DNA of 64,000 bases from JAGLQA01 sp023135565. Its GTDB lineage: Bacteria; Acidobacteriota; Aminicenantia; UBA2199. A model generated the notes under the pieces. It was not told the origin of the DNA and did no database searches. It saw only the letters and a list, made by a program, of their open reading frames with translations. Where the stretch lies: NCBI GenBank assembly GCA_030639305.1, contig DAOWCY010000001.1, forward strand, positions 1-64,000, read 5' to 3'. Shown here piece after piece: positions 1 through 8,056 of this stretch (position 1 is its first letter; every line of letters starts with the position of its first letter). The position numbers and the translations under genes were made by a program.

Positions 1-122
1 CCTCCGGCGGCCCTGCCGGGGGCCAAACTTTTGAAAAAGTTTGAACAAAACTTTTGTTTAAAAAAGCGAAAAGCCCCCTATAAAAGCTTTGAATTTTTCT
101 TTTTCCAAAACTGAACACTTAC
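1..122. repeat. Mosaic palindromic element, copy at window start
   Basis: GC-rich inverted-repeat module followed by an AT-rich self-complementary module (AAACTTTTGAAAAAGTTT type). The 122 bp are repeated without visible change at 61902-62023, also just upstream of a plus-strand gene. Confidence 0.85.
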
Positions 123-196
123 ATTGTTTGAGCTTGAAATTTTGTGCTCGATGGTATAACATATATTCTTTTACTATCACGTAACGGCACAGGGGA

Positions 197-225
197 TTGA
201 TAAATGCTGCAACCTGGAATATAAT
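197..225 (+). promoter_or_regulatory. Sigma70-type promoter of pbpC
   Basis: TTGATA at 197-202, 17-nt spacer, TATAAT at 220-225. Only 8 nt separate the -10 box from the ATG at 234 and there is no Shine-Dalgarno sequence, so the mRNA is probably leaderless or nearly so. Confidence 0.75.
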
Positions 226-233
226 ACTATCCC

Positions 234-2567
234 ATGACTGAGACAAACAACAAACCCGGCATAGGTAAAAAAACAAAGCACCCGGCGGGTGCACCCTCTG
301 AGCCGCTTCGCGACAATAAAAAAGGGAGCGGACTTTTTCGCCGCAAAAAAATCCTGGGTGTTACCGGTATAATCCTGGCGCTGCTGCTGACCGGGATAAT
401 CTATTTCGCTTCTTTCGACCGCGGTATCCTAAATCGCAGTTCCTATTCCACTACCTTTTTCGACAGGAACGGCATCCCCCTGCGCACGCTCTTTTCAGCC
501 GACGAAACATATGCGGAAAAATGCGGCCTGTCGGAAGTCTCTCCCCATTTCCTGAGAGCCTGCGTATTGATCGAAGATAAACGGTTCTATTCCCACAAGG
601 GGATCGTGATCTCTTCCCTGTTCCGCGCCCTGTGGCAGAATATCAAAAAAAAACGGGTGGTGTCGGGCGGTTCCACCATTACCATGCAGCTTGCTAAACT
701 CCTCTACCGGCACAAAAAACGCAGCATCCCGAACAAAATCTCCGAAATCTTCGCTGCCTTGAAATTTGAACTGCACCTCTCCAAAACAGATATCCTCACC
801 GAATATATCAACCGCCTGCCCTTCGGCAATATGATCTACGGGGTCAAGCAGGCGGCCCGTTTTTATTTCGCCAAAAACCCGGCGCATCTTTCGTTGAACC
901 AGGCCATCTACCTGGCCCTGATCCCCAAATCTCCTACCCGCTACAACCCACGCAGAGACGCGGCCATTCTAAAAAAAAGATGGAAAAAAATCCTGGAAAT
1001 TTTCCGCGTTCAAAACTATATCAGCCGGGACGAGTACCTGAGAGCCAAAAGCGAAGGCGTTGAATTTCTTATGCGTGACTATCCTTTTGCCGCTCCCCAC
1101 TTTATCGACATGGTTAAAGAAAAATACGGCGGCGAAAAAATTCCCCAGCAGGTGCACACCACTTTAGATTTATCCATCCAAAAAGAGATGGCAGGAATCA
1201 TCCGCGAACATCTCGTCCGCTTGCGGAAATATAATGTCAAGTCCGCCGCGGCAGTGATTATCGACAACCGCAGCCATGAGGTGATGGCCCTGATGGGTTC
1301 GCCCCGCTACCTCGACGAAAAAAACGCCGGTTTCGTAAACCTGACCACCTCTTTCCGCCAGCCCGGTTCTACCTTAAAACCCTTTGTTTATGCCCTGGCC
1401 TTAGAAGAGGGTTATACCCCGGCCACTATTCTGCCGGACATCCGTTTTCCCTCCAAAGGGGGCTTTTTTCCCAAAAACCATGATGGCCGGGAGCATGGGC
1501 CGACGCGGCTGCGCATCGCCCTGGCCTGTTCTTACAACATTCCCGCTTTTTACCTGGCCATGAAACTGACCCCCCACAAGGTAATCGCTAAATTACGGCA
1601 GGCCGGGTTCGGCTATATTAAAGGGGAGCCCGGTTTTTACGGCGAGACCATCGCTTTAGGTTCCGGGGAAGTGAAACTCTTAGACCTGCTGATCGCTTAT
1701 TCTGCTTTTGTCAACGGGGGCACTGTGTATTACCCGGCCTTTGTGAAAGGGCAGCCGGTGAAGACCCGGCGTTTGTTTTCGGACAAAGCAGCTTTTCTTA
1801 CCTGGCAGATTCTTGCGGACCCGGCGGCCCGTTTTGCCGGGTTCGGTTATGATTCTTCCATGCGTTTACCTTTTCCTTTAGCGGTGAAGACCGGCACGTC
1901 CAAAGGATTCCGGGACAAATGGGCCATCGGGGTTAATTCCCGGTATTGTATAGGCGTATGGCTTGGCAATCCCGGCGGCGAGAACATGCGGGACCTCAGC
2001 GGCGTAGGCAGTGCCGCCACCATATTGAGAGACCTTTTCTTGTGCGTACAGGAGGATTGGAGCGCAGGTGTTATACCCATGCCCCCGGGTATCGTGAAAA
2101 GGACGATTTGTCCCCTATCCGGGGAATTGCTTTCCGGCAATTGCAGCGACGCGGTGGAGGAGTACTTCGACGAGGAGAACCTGCCCCAAAAAACCTGCAC
2201 TTATCATGTAATAGAGAATGGAGAGGTAAAAGTCAGGTTTCCGGAGCTTTACGGCAAATGGGCTGAAAGAACGCACCCCGGAGAGGAACCCGGCATCCGG
2301 CGTGACAAAAGGAAGTGGATATCTTTTCCCCAGCAGGGGGATTTTTTCTATATTTCGGATGCTATTGCCGGGCAGGACCAGGAGATTACCTTCGAGGTTA
2401 TGGGTTTCGAACCTGGAGAGGAGATAGATTTTTTATTAAACGGAGTGTTGTACAAGGCCATCGTATATCCCGGCACACCTTTATGGAGGCTGCGGCGCGG
2501 CGACCACACCCTATCGATTCGTTCCGCTAATCGTATCTTAAATACCGTCAAGTTTATTGTCAGGTAG
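234..2567 (+). CDS. pbpC: Penicillin-binding protein 1C
   Basis: Bifunctional peptidoglycan synthase acting at the outer face of the inner membrane. A basic cytoplasmic tail is followed by one membrane helix (about residues 40-60). The glycosyltransferase-51 domain shows EDKRFYSHKG (114-123, catalytic Glu) and GGSTITMQLAKLL (145-157). The transpeptidase domain shows the nucleophile motif STLK (379-382), SYN (433-435) and KTG (552-554). After about residue 690 there is a C-terminal extension of the kind that sets PBP1C apart from PBP1A/B. The 777-residue length is normal for the family. All catalytic motifs are present. PBP1C usually sits beside an alpha-2-macroglobulin gene; none is seen downstream, and the upstream side lies outside the window. 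Confidence 0.95.
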   Translation: MTETNNKPGIGKKTKHPAGAPSEPLRDNKKGSGLFRRKKILGVTGIILALLLTGIIYFASFDRGILNRSSYSTTFFDRNGIPLRTLFSADETYAEKCGLSEVSPHFLRACVLIEDKRFYSHKGIVISSLFRALWQNIKKKRVVSGGSTITMQLAKLLYRHKKRSIPNKISEIFAALKFELHLSKTDILTEYINRLPFGNMIYGVKQAARFYFAKNPAHLSLNQAIYLALIPKSPTRYNPRRDAAILKKRWKKILEIFRVQNYISRDEYLRAKSEGVEFLMRDYPFAAPHFIDMVKEKYGGEKIPQQVHTTLDLSIQKEMAGIIREHLVRLRKYNVKSAAAVIIDNRSHEVMALMGSPRYLDEKNAGFVNLTTSFRQPGSTLKPFVYALALEEGYTPATILPDIRFPSKGGFFPKNHDGREHGPTRLRIALACSYNIPAFYLAMKLTPHKVIAKLRQAGFGYIKGEPGFYGETIALGSGEVKLLDLLIAYSAFVNGGTVYYPAFVKGQPVKTRRLFSDKAAFLTWQILADPAARFAGFGYDSSMRLPFPLAVKTGTSKGFRDKWAIGVNSRYCIGVWLGNPGGENMRDLSGVGSAATILRDLFLCVQEDWSAGVIPMPPGIVKRTICPLSGELLSGNCSDAVEEYFDEENLPQKTCTYHVIENGEVKVRFPELYGKWAERTHPGEEPGIRRDKRKWISFPQQGDFFYISDAIAGQDQEITFEVMGFEPGEEIDFLLNGVLYKAIVYPGTPLWRLRRGDHTLSIRSANRILNTVKFIVR

Positions 2568-2569
2568 CC

Positions 2570-2752
2570 CCGTGCGCACGGGGGGGCGATAAGCGGCTTC
2601 GCCGCAGGAAGCAGCGTGTGAGCGCCTTTGATTCTAAAATAACAAAAGTTTTGATCAAACTTTTTTAAAAGTTTGGCCCCCGGCAGGGACCTGCCGCGCA
2701 GCGGCTTAACGCCACCCCACGCGCGTGGGGCCGCCGGAGGCCAGGCTTTCGT
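2570..2752. repeat. Mosaic palindromic element
   Basis: Between convergent pbpC and the SBBP gene. Ordered modules: the palindrome CCCCGTGCGCACGGGG, the hairpin GCGGCTTCGCCGC, an AT-rich arm AAAGTTTTGATCAAACTTTT, a GC arm ending GCCGCCGGAGGC, and a second palindrome CCCCACGCGCGTGGGG. Confidence 0.85.
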
Positions 2753-2761
2753 GTTAATCTA

Positions 2762-5700
2762 TTAGACGCTTCCTATTGTAAATGAGGTATCGCTTTCATC
2801 TAATACCGTGGTGCCTTGCTCTTTAACCTTGATGGTATACCCTGTTCCCGGCGCCGCGGTGCCGCCGATATAATCTCCTACGTTCCAGGAATGGCTGTTG
2901 ATGGAGGGTTCGAGACCGCTGACAATGATTCCTACCAATACCCCATCTTTCCACAGGGTTATCTTTAACGACCCGGAAATGCCGCTGCCGGTCCAGGTAA
3001 TATTTTGCGTTTCACCTATCCACCAGTTCTCGCCGCCGTTGGGAGACGAAAGGGTTATCGTCGGTGCTGGACCGATAGTAAAAGGCGCATCGCTCTCGTC
3101 GGCGGTGGTGGTGCCTTGCTCTTTGATTTTTATGGTATAGTCGGAACCCTGGTCTGCCGTGCCGCCGCTGTGCTGCCCCACGACCCAGGCATAAGAACCG
3201 CCTGCAGGATCAATAGCGGAAGCAATAGTGCCTACCGATACCCCACTCTTCCACAGGGTAATTTTTAAGAGCGCGGTAACATTTAAGGATGTCCAGGTAA
3301 TATTCCGCACAGCGGTGGCCGGCCAGTTTTCGGAGCCGTTGGGGGCGGTAACGGTTATGGCGGAAGGCGTGATGGTAAAAGGCGCATCGTTGACATCGGA
3401 AACTGTGGTGCCCTTCTCTTTAACCTTGATGGTATATCCTGTTCCCACCGGGGCAGTGCCGCCGCTGTGTTCGCCCACGGTCCAGGCATAAGTGTCGACA
3501 GAGGGTTCGAGAGTACCGGCAATGGTGCCTACCAGCAGGCCATCTTTCCACAGGGTGATTTTTACCGAACCGGAAACACCGTCGCTAATCCAGGTGATGT
3601 TCCGCACGGCGCCGAGTCCCCAATTTTCGCCTCCATTGGGCGAAGTAACGGTTATGGACGGCGGCTGGCCGATAGTAAAGGGCGCGTCGCTTTCGTCGAC
3701 AGCGGTAGTGCCGACTTCTTTGATTTTTACCGTATAACCGTCATTGGGCGGAGCAAAACCGCCGCTGTGCTGGCCCGCGGGCCAGGCATAAGTACCGGCG
3801 GCAGGATCGACGCCGGTGGCAATAACGCCTACGAGCCCCCCTTTGTACCACAGGGTGATTTTTAATAACCCGGATATTGCCGGGGCTGTCCAGGTAATAT
3901 TTTGGGCGGCGCCCTGGGGCCAGGTTTCAATACCGTTAGGCGAAGTAACGGTTATTTTCGCCGGGGTGATAGTAAAAGCGGCATCACCGATATCTACGAT
4001 GGCAGTGCCCGTTTCTTTGATCTTTACCGTGCAGCCGCCGGCCGGTAACGCGGTGCCGGCGCTGTGTTCCCCCACGGTCCAGGAATATGATCCCGCGGCG
4101 GGATCGATACCGGCAGCAATGGTTCCTACTAATAACCCATCTTTCCACAGGGAGATTTTTACAGTATTGGACAAGCCCGCCGCAGTCCAGGTAATATCCC
4201 GGGTCGCTCCCAGGTTCCAATTTTCGCCGCCATTGGGAGAGGTAACGGTTAAAGCGGCGAAATTTAGTTTTGCCACAAAGGCGTCGAGTGCGCCGTCCCC
4301 CGGGTCGGACTGGTATTGATTTTGAGTTGGGAAACCGGTGCTGTCTGTAGACCCGCTGACATACACGCTGCCGGCGGCGTCCACAGCTATACCGCTGCCC
4401 TGGTCTGAGCCTGCCGCGCCTAAGTAAGTAGAATAGACGATACTGGCGGAACCTTCCAGGCTGGTATCGATCATGATTACGAAAGCATCATTATCGGGTT
4501 GATCGCCCTGGTTTTGGTTCTTTAATGGGAAATCCGTGCTGTCGGTATAGCCGGTGGCATAGGCGTTCCCTGAAGCGTCTACTGCTATTGCCCCAGCGTG
4601 ATCATTGGCGGTTCCGCCGAAGTAGTAAGAATAGATTAGACTACTTGCTCCGCTGTTATTTGTATTTATGCGGGTGACAAAGGAATCGAGAGCGCCTGAT
4701 ATCGCTCTGCTCCGGGATAGATCGGGGACAGGAGCGTTATCTTCTCCCGGGAGGGCTTCGGGGATAGTTTCCGTGACGGGGAAATCGTCGCTGGAGGTAA
4801 AGCCGGTCACATAGGCGCTGCCGCTGCCGTCGGTGGCAATACCGTAAGCGTCTTCAATATCCGAACCGCCTAAATAAGTAGAATAGATGAGACTGGCTGT
4901 TCCCCGCTGGTTCGTATCTAAACGGGTGACGAAGGCATCGTCGAAGCCGTCACCGGGGTCTGTCATATATTCGTTGTAGGTGGGAAAGTCGGTGCTGACG
5001 GTCCAGCCGGTGACATAGGCATTGCTGTCGCCGTCTATGGCTATCCCCCAGCCTTCATCAAAGCTTGCGCCTCCTAAGTAAGTGGAATAAACAATGCCGC
5101 CGGTGCCGCTTTGGTTCGTGTTTATCTTGGTTACAAACACATCGTACTCGCCCTGGTACGTTTGGTATTGATTAACGGTGGGAAAGTCCGAACTAACGGT
5201 GGGCCCGGTTACATAAGCGTAACCGAAATTGTCGGCGGCGATGCCGTAGCCCCTGTCCGCGCCGTTTCCGCCCAAATAGGTGGAATAAAGGAGACCGGCG
5301 CTCCCGGTTTGGGTGGTATCTATTTTTGTCAGGAAAGCATCGAAAGTGCTGTCGCCGGGGTCTGTTTGGTACTGGTTCAGGGTAGGGAAGTCGGTGCTGT
5401 CCGTATCTCCTGTCACATAGACAACGCCGCTGTTGTTGACCGCAATGCCGAAGCCGCCATCGCTGCCCGCGCCGCCTAAATAAGTGGAGTAGAGAAGACT
5501 GCCCGCGCCGCTAACCGTGGTATCTATTTTGCTGACAAAGGCATCGACAGCGGTTTGATCCGCCTGGTTTTGACCCAGGACGGGAAAATCCGTACTATAT
5601 GTTCTACCGGTCACATAAGCGCAGCCGCTGCCGTCTACAGCTATGCCGCAGCCATAATCGTCAGCGCTGCCGCCTAAATAGGTAGAGTAGGGCAGCACCA

Positions 5701-6583
5701 GGGGATCGATGATTAATTCGCGGTTTTTATCGTAGTCGCCTACCGCAAATCCATAGGTGTTTTTTGCAATTTTTTTGAATCGTACATCTATCTTTTCTTT
5801 TTGCGTCTTCTTGCCTTCTTGCCTTTCTGCCTTTCTGCCTTCCACTTTCATTACTTGATAACTCAGCGGTTTTTTGTGAATTAATTCTCCGAATGTTGTT
5901 GTCACCACTAAATCACCGCTATCGTTGATGTGGGTTTTCTTTGCATTCCTGTACTCGAACTGGATGTCCGCCGGGTTGCCCCCCGGTTTTACGATCCAAT
6001 CGTATTCGATTTGTTTCTCCAGACCGTATACTTTTAAGTCGATATTTTTATAAAGATTCTTATACAAAACAGCAAGAGAAGTGGGGATAGCAGTGTGCCA
6101 TTTCGACTTATCGCTGCCTTTGAAGTAATTTACTTTTAGTTTTGCGGTTTCTACCGGCTTCATCTCCGGGTTCTTGTTTGCCCCCACAAACAGCAGCCTT
6201 GAAACATCACGGGATATTTTAGCCACAGAGGGCACAGAGGACACAGAGGGGCGCCGCGAAGCGGCTAAATGGCTGTCCCCGCCGGGGGCTTTGGTGCTGT
6301 CGAAAACTAAACCCTCTGCGGTCAGCCACAGGGTGTATTTTGCGGTTTTGGCATAAAACCGGGCCTGCTTATTTACCTGGCCTTTATTGGCTATGAAATA
6401 GAGAGGGAATTTGCTGAATTGCAGGTCGGTTTTTACAGCGCCCACAGGCCGGACAGCGGTTGGTTTTATACCTGCCTCCCGGTTTTGGGGCGGCGGCGCT
6501 TCGACCACAGCCGACGATGTTAAGAAAACCACCAAACCCAAAAAACAAATGATACTAAACATAATAACTGGATTTTTTTTCAT
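2762..6583 (-). CDS. Large secreted SBBP-repeat protein with five Kre9/KNH-like C-terminal repeats
   Basis: The start at 6583 is chosen because TAGGAGG lies 7 nt upstream; the longer frame to 6607 lacks one. About 1273 residues. A signal peptide is followed by a DUF7948-like N-terminal domain (FIANKGQVNKQARFYAK). Next come seven SBBP propeller-like repeats (YSTYLGG...GIAVD..G.AYVTG) and five tandem repeats of about 90 residues beginning SPNGGENW and ending DESDAPFTI, which resemble Ser-Thr-rich Kre9/KNH-like domains. Probably an extracellular or surface adhesive/binding protein; substrate unknown. Two stretches (about 5796-5850 and 6221-6290) are encoded by word-like genomic repeats inserted in frame. 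Confidence 0.85.
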   Translation of the reverse strand: MKKNPVIMFSIICFLGLVVFLTSSAVVEAPPPQNREAGIKPTAVRPVGAVKTDLQFSKFPLYFIANKGQVNKQARFYAKTAKYTLWLTAEGLVFDSTKAPGGDSHLAASRRPSVSSVPSVAKISRDVSRLLFVGANKNPEMKPVETAKLKVNYFKGSDKSKWHTAIPTSLAVLYKNLYKNIDLKVYGLEKQIEYDWIVKPGGNPADIQFEYRNAKKTHINDSGDLVVTTTFGELIHKKPLSYQVMKVEGRKAERQEGKKTQKEKIDVRFKKIAKNTYGFAVGDYDKNRELIIDPLVLPYSTYLGGSADDYGCGIAVDGSGCAYVTGRTYSTDFPVLGQNQADQTAVDAFVSKIDTTVSGAGSLLYSTYLGGAGSDGGFGIAVNNSGVVYVTGDTDSTDFPTLNQYQTDPGDSTFDAFLTKIDTTQTGSAGLLYSTYLGGNGADRGYGIAADNFGYAYVTGPTVSSDFPTVNQYQTYQGEYDVFVTKINTNQSGTGGIVYSTYLGGASFDEGWGIAIDGDSNAYVTGWTVSTDFPTYNEYMTDPGDGFDDAFVTRLDTNQRGTASLIYSTYLGGSDIEDAYGIATDGSGSAYVTGFTSSDDFPVTETIPEALPGEDNAPVPDLSRSRAISGALDSFVTRINTNNSGASSLIYSYYFGGTANDHAGAIAVDASGNAYATGYTDSTDFPLKNQNQGDQPDNDAFVIMIDTSLEGSASIVYSTYLGAAGSDQGSGIAVDAAGSVYVSGSTDSTGFPTQNQYQSDPGDGALDAFVAKLNFAALTVTSPNGGENWNLGATRDITWTAAGLSNTVKISLWKDGLLVGTIAAGIDPAAGSYSWTVGEHSAGTALPAGGCTVKIKETGTAIVDIGDAAFTITPAKITVTSPNGIETWPQGAAQNITWTAPAISGLLKITLWYKGGLVGVIATGVDPAAGTYAWPAGQHSGGFAPPNDGYTVKIKEVGTTAVDESDAPFTIGQPPSITVTSPNGGENWGLGAVRNITWISDGVSGSVKITLWKDGLLVGTIAGTLEPSVDTYAWTVGEHSGGTAPVGTGYTIKVKEKGTTVSDVNDAPFTITPSAITVTAPNGSENWPATAVRNITWTSLNVTALLKITLWKSGVSVGTIASAIDPAGGSYAWVVGQHSGGTADQGSDYTIKIKEQGTTTADESDAPFTIGPAPTITLSSPNGGENWWIGETQNITWTGSGISGSLKITLWKDGVLVGIIVSGLEPSINSHSWNVGDYIGGTAAPGTGYTIKVKEQGTTVLDESDTSFTIGSV
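5796..5850. repeat. Word-like pyrimidine repeat inside the SBBP gene
   Basis: Iterated CTTGCCTTCTTGCCTTTCTG pattern, read on the minus strand as a Lys/Glu/Arg-rich segment (EGRKAERQEGKKTQKEK). It is unlike the flanking domain and looks like a low-complexity insertion that kept the frame. Confidence 0.6.
6221..6290. repeat. CACAGAGG-type repeat plus GC module inside the SBBP gene
   Basis: TAGCCACAGAGGGCACAGAG and the following GC-rich bases match the intergenic repeat at 7929-7966 and, inverted, at 19612-19650. Here it is translated as part of the N-terminal domain (SRRPSVSSVPSVAK) without breaking the frame. Confidence 0.75.
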
Positions 6584-6798
6584 TCTTATACCTCCTAAAC
6601 TTTTCAAATTTACCGATTACGTTTTATTATACCAAAAAAAAAACTGTGTTCCAATATTCAAAACCTAAAATTATAAAAATGAACACCGGGCATCGAACAT
6701 CGAGCGCTTATTACCTATCACCTATCACCGGGCATCGAGCATCGATTGTTGACCATTGAAAAATTATATTATTTTCTTTAAAATAGGCATGTGCTAAA

Positions 6799-6981
6799 AT
6801 GAAATATAATAAAAAAAATTTAAAATTTTGCTGCTGCCTGTTCCTGACCGCAGCCATGTTTTCAACCGCTCTCCTTGCCCAGCCGGCAGGAATTCAATTC
6901 GAACATATCTCCCACGAACAAGGTCTTTTCTCCAGGTGGGTCTTCTCCCCCCACGCGCGTGGGGCCGCCGGAGGCTTATAG
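6799..6981 (+). pseudogene. Truncated N-terminus of a two-component propeller sensor
   Basis: The frame encodes a signal peptide and then GIQFEHISHEQGL, the typical opening of secreted sensor kinases with two-component-regulator propellers (normally about 1000 residues). The frame then runs into a mosaic palindromic element (CCCCACGCGCGTGGGG at about 6950) and stops. Everything after the first ~45 native residues is missing, so this is a remnant. Confidence 0.65.
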
Positions 6982-7012
6982 GGTGGGTGCGGCGCCCCCC
7001 CGGAGGCAAGGT
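6947..7012. repeat. Mosaic palindromic element truncating a sensor gene
   Basis: Palindrome CCCCACGCGCGTGGGG joined to GCCGCCGGAGGC and a second GGAGG module. It forms the breakpoint of the propeller-sensor remnant. Confidence 0.75.
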
Positions 7013-7047
7013 AGAAAAGTAATCAACATGAATATAAATTTTTTTTA

Positions 7048-7584
7048 ATGTGTGTATACATTGCGTTATTTGCAGCGGTGAACTTGCTGTTTTACTGGAA
7101 GCAGTTAAAAGGCAGTCTCCTGAGTAGGCGGTTCAAAAAGAGAGCCTTTGCGGTCTGGCTTTTTTTTGATATTTTATTGATAGTGGTCACTGCTGTGCTG
7201 TTATTGGTTTTTATTTTTTCTACTCCGCAGCCGTCTATGTTTAGGGAGGCGTTGGTATTGGGAATTGCCGGAGGAATTCTTTTAATTGCGGGGCTTTTAT
7301 TATCTGTTTTTGCCGCCCGACAGGTGGGCTTGCTGCGTTCTTTCAGCCGGTCGATATTTACCCGGGTCAGGTACGCCGAGCAAAAAAGCGGAGTGTTCAG
7401 GCACTGCCGTCATCCCATGTATCTCGGTTGGTTTTTAATTTTTTTAGGAACGGTGTTTATAGCAAATCCATCCTACTTATTGGTTTTTTCTTTGGCAGGG
7501 GGCGTCTATTTTTTTATCAGGTCTAAAATGGAGGGAAGAGAACTGGAAATCCTCACCCGGAAGGCCGCGGAGCCGGGAACTTAA
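7048..7584 (+). CDS. Isoprenylcysteine carboxyl methyltransferase (ICMT/PEMT)-like membrane protein
   Basis: Integral membrane protein of 178 residues with hydrophobic segments near 1-16, 33-57, 67-90 and 128-158. The motif RHCRHPMYLGWFLIFLG followed by a Glu (MEGRELE) is the SAM-binding signature of the ICMT/PEMT superfamily, which methylates small or lipid substrates. The C-terminus ends soon after that Glu and lacks the usual Y..Y...V..F tail, so it may be shortened. No Shine-Dalgarno sequence is seen before the ATG. The substrate cannot be inferred. Confidence 0.7.
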   Translation: MCVYIALFAAVNLLFYWKQLKGSLLSRRFKKRAFAVWLFFDILLIVVTAVLLLVFIFSTPQPSMFREALVLGIAGGILLIAGLLLSVFAARQVGLLRSFSRSIFTRVRYAEQKSGVFRHCRHPMYLGWFLIFLGTVFIANPSYLLVFSLAGGVYFFIRSKMEGRELEILTRKAAEPGT

Positions 7585-7992
7585 CCTCCACAAGCCCTTT
7601 ATTATCAAGGGTTTTAAAGTGAATCGAACTGAAAGGGAACAGGCGGGCTCACACCCAAACTTCGGATGCGAGCCCTAGTGAGGAGAGCGATAGTTACAAA
7701 AATAAAATTTAATAATGCTCTAATACATTACCTAAAACGAAACATAAGGTAACGCCCCTCTTTCAAGCTGTATCATATTTACCAATTATCTTTTTTAACT
7801 AACTGTACCTTTATTGTAGCATAGAAAATGCCGATTGTCAACCAAAATCTTTTAATTGCCAGGGTGTGCGGGAGTGGGTGTTGAGTTCCGGCTGCCGCCG
7901 GTGTTGGATGTTGGGGCAGGCACTTTTTTAGCCACAGAGCACACCGAGGGCACAGAGGGGGTGGCGCTGTTATTTTTTTCGTGGATTCCCGG
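7585..7992. other. Gene-free stretch at the left border of the accessory island
   Basis: No convincing reading frame. The only structure seen is a CACAGAGG-type repeat at 7929-7966, which occurs in inverted orientation at 19612-19650. Confidence 0.6.
7929..7966. repeat. CACAGAGG-type repeat, left island border
   Basis: TAGCCACAGAGCACACCGAG and following bases. The inverted partner at 19612-19650 matches at most positions, and the AT-rich island lies between the two copies. Confidence 0.7.
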
Positions 7993-8021
7993 TTGAATTT
8001 TTTTTCAATTTGCTATACAAT
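7993..8021 (+). promoter_or_regulatory. Promoter of the sensor/receiver pair
   Basis: TTGAAT (7993-7998), 17-nt spacer, TACAAT (8016-8021). The ATG lies 35 nt downstream with CGAGGA as ribosome binding site. Confidence 0.65.
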
Positions 8022-8056
8022 CTATATCTCTAACAGTAGAAGATCGAGGAATTTTT

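Noticed and set aside
58..294. Minus-strand frame of 78 codons at the window start
   Set aside because: It runs through a repeat element and antisense to the pbpC promoter and start.
2898..4319. Plus-strand frames opposite the Kre9-like repeats
   Set aside because: Shadows of a repetitive gene; the sense frame has ribosome binding site, signal peptide and domain structure.
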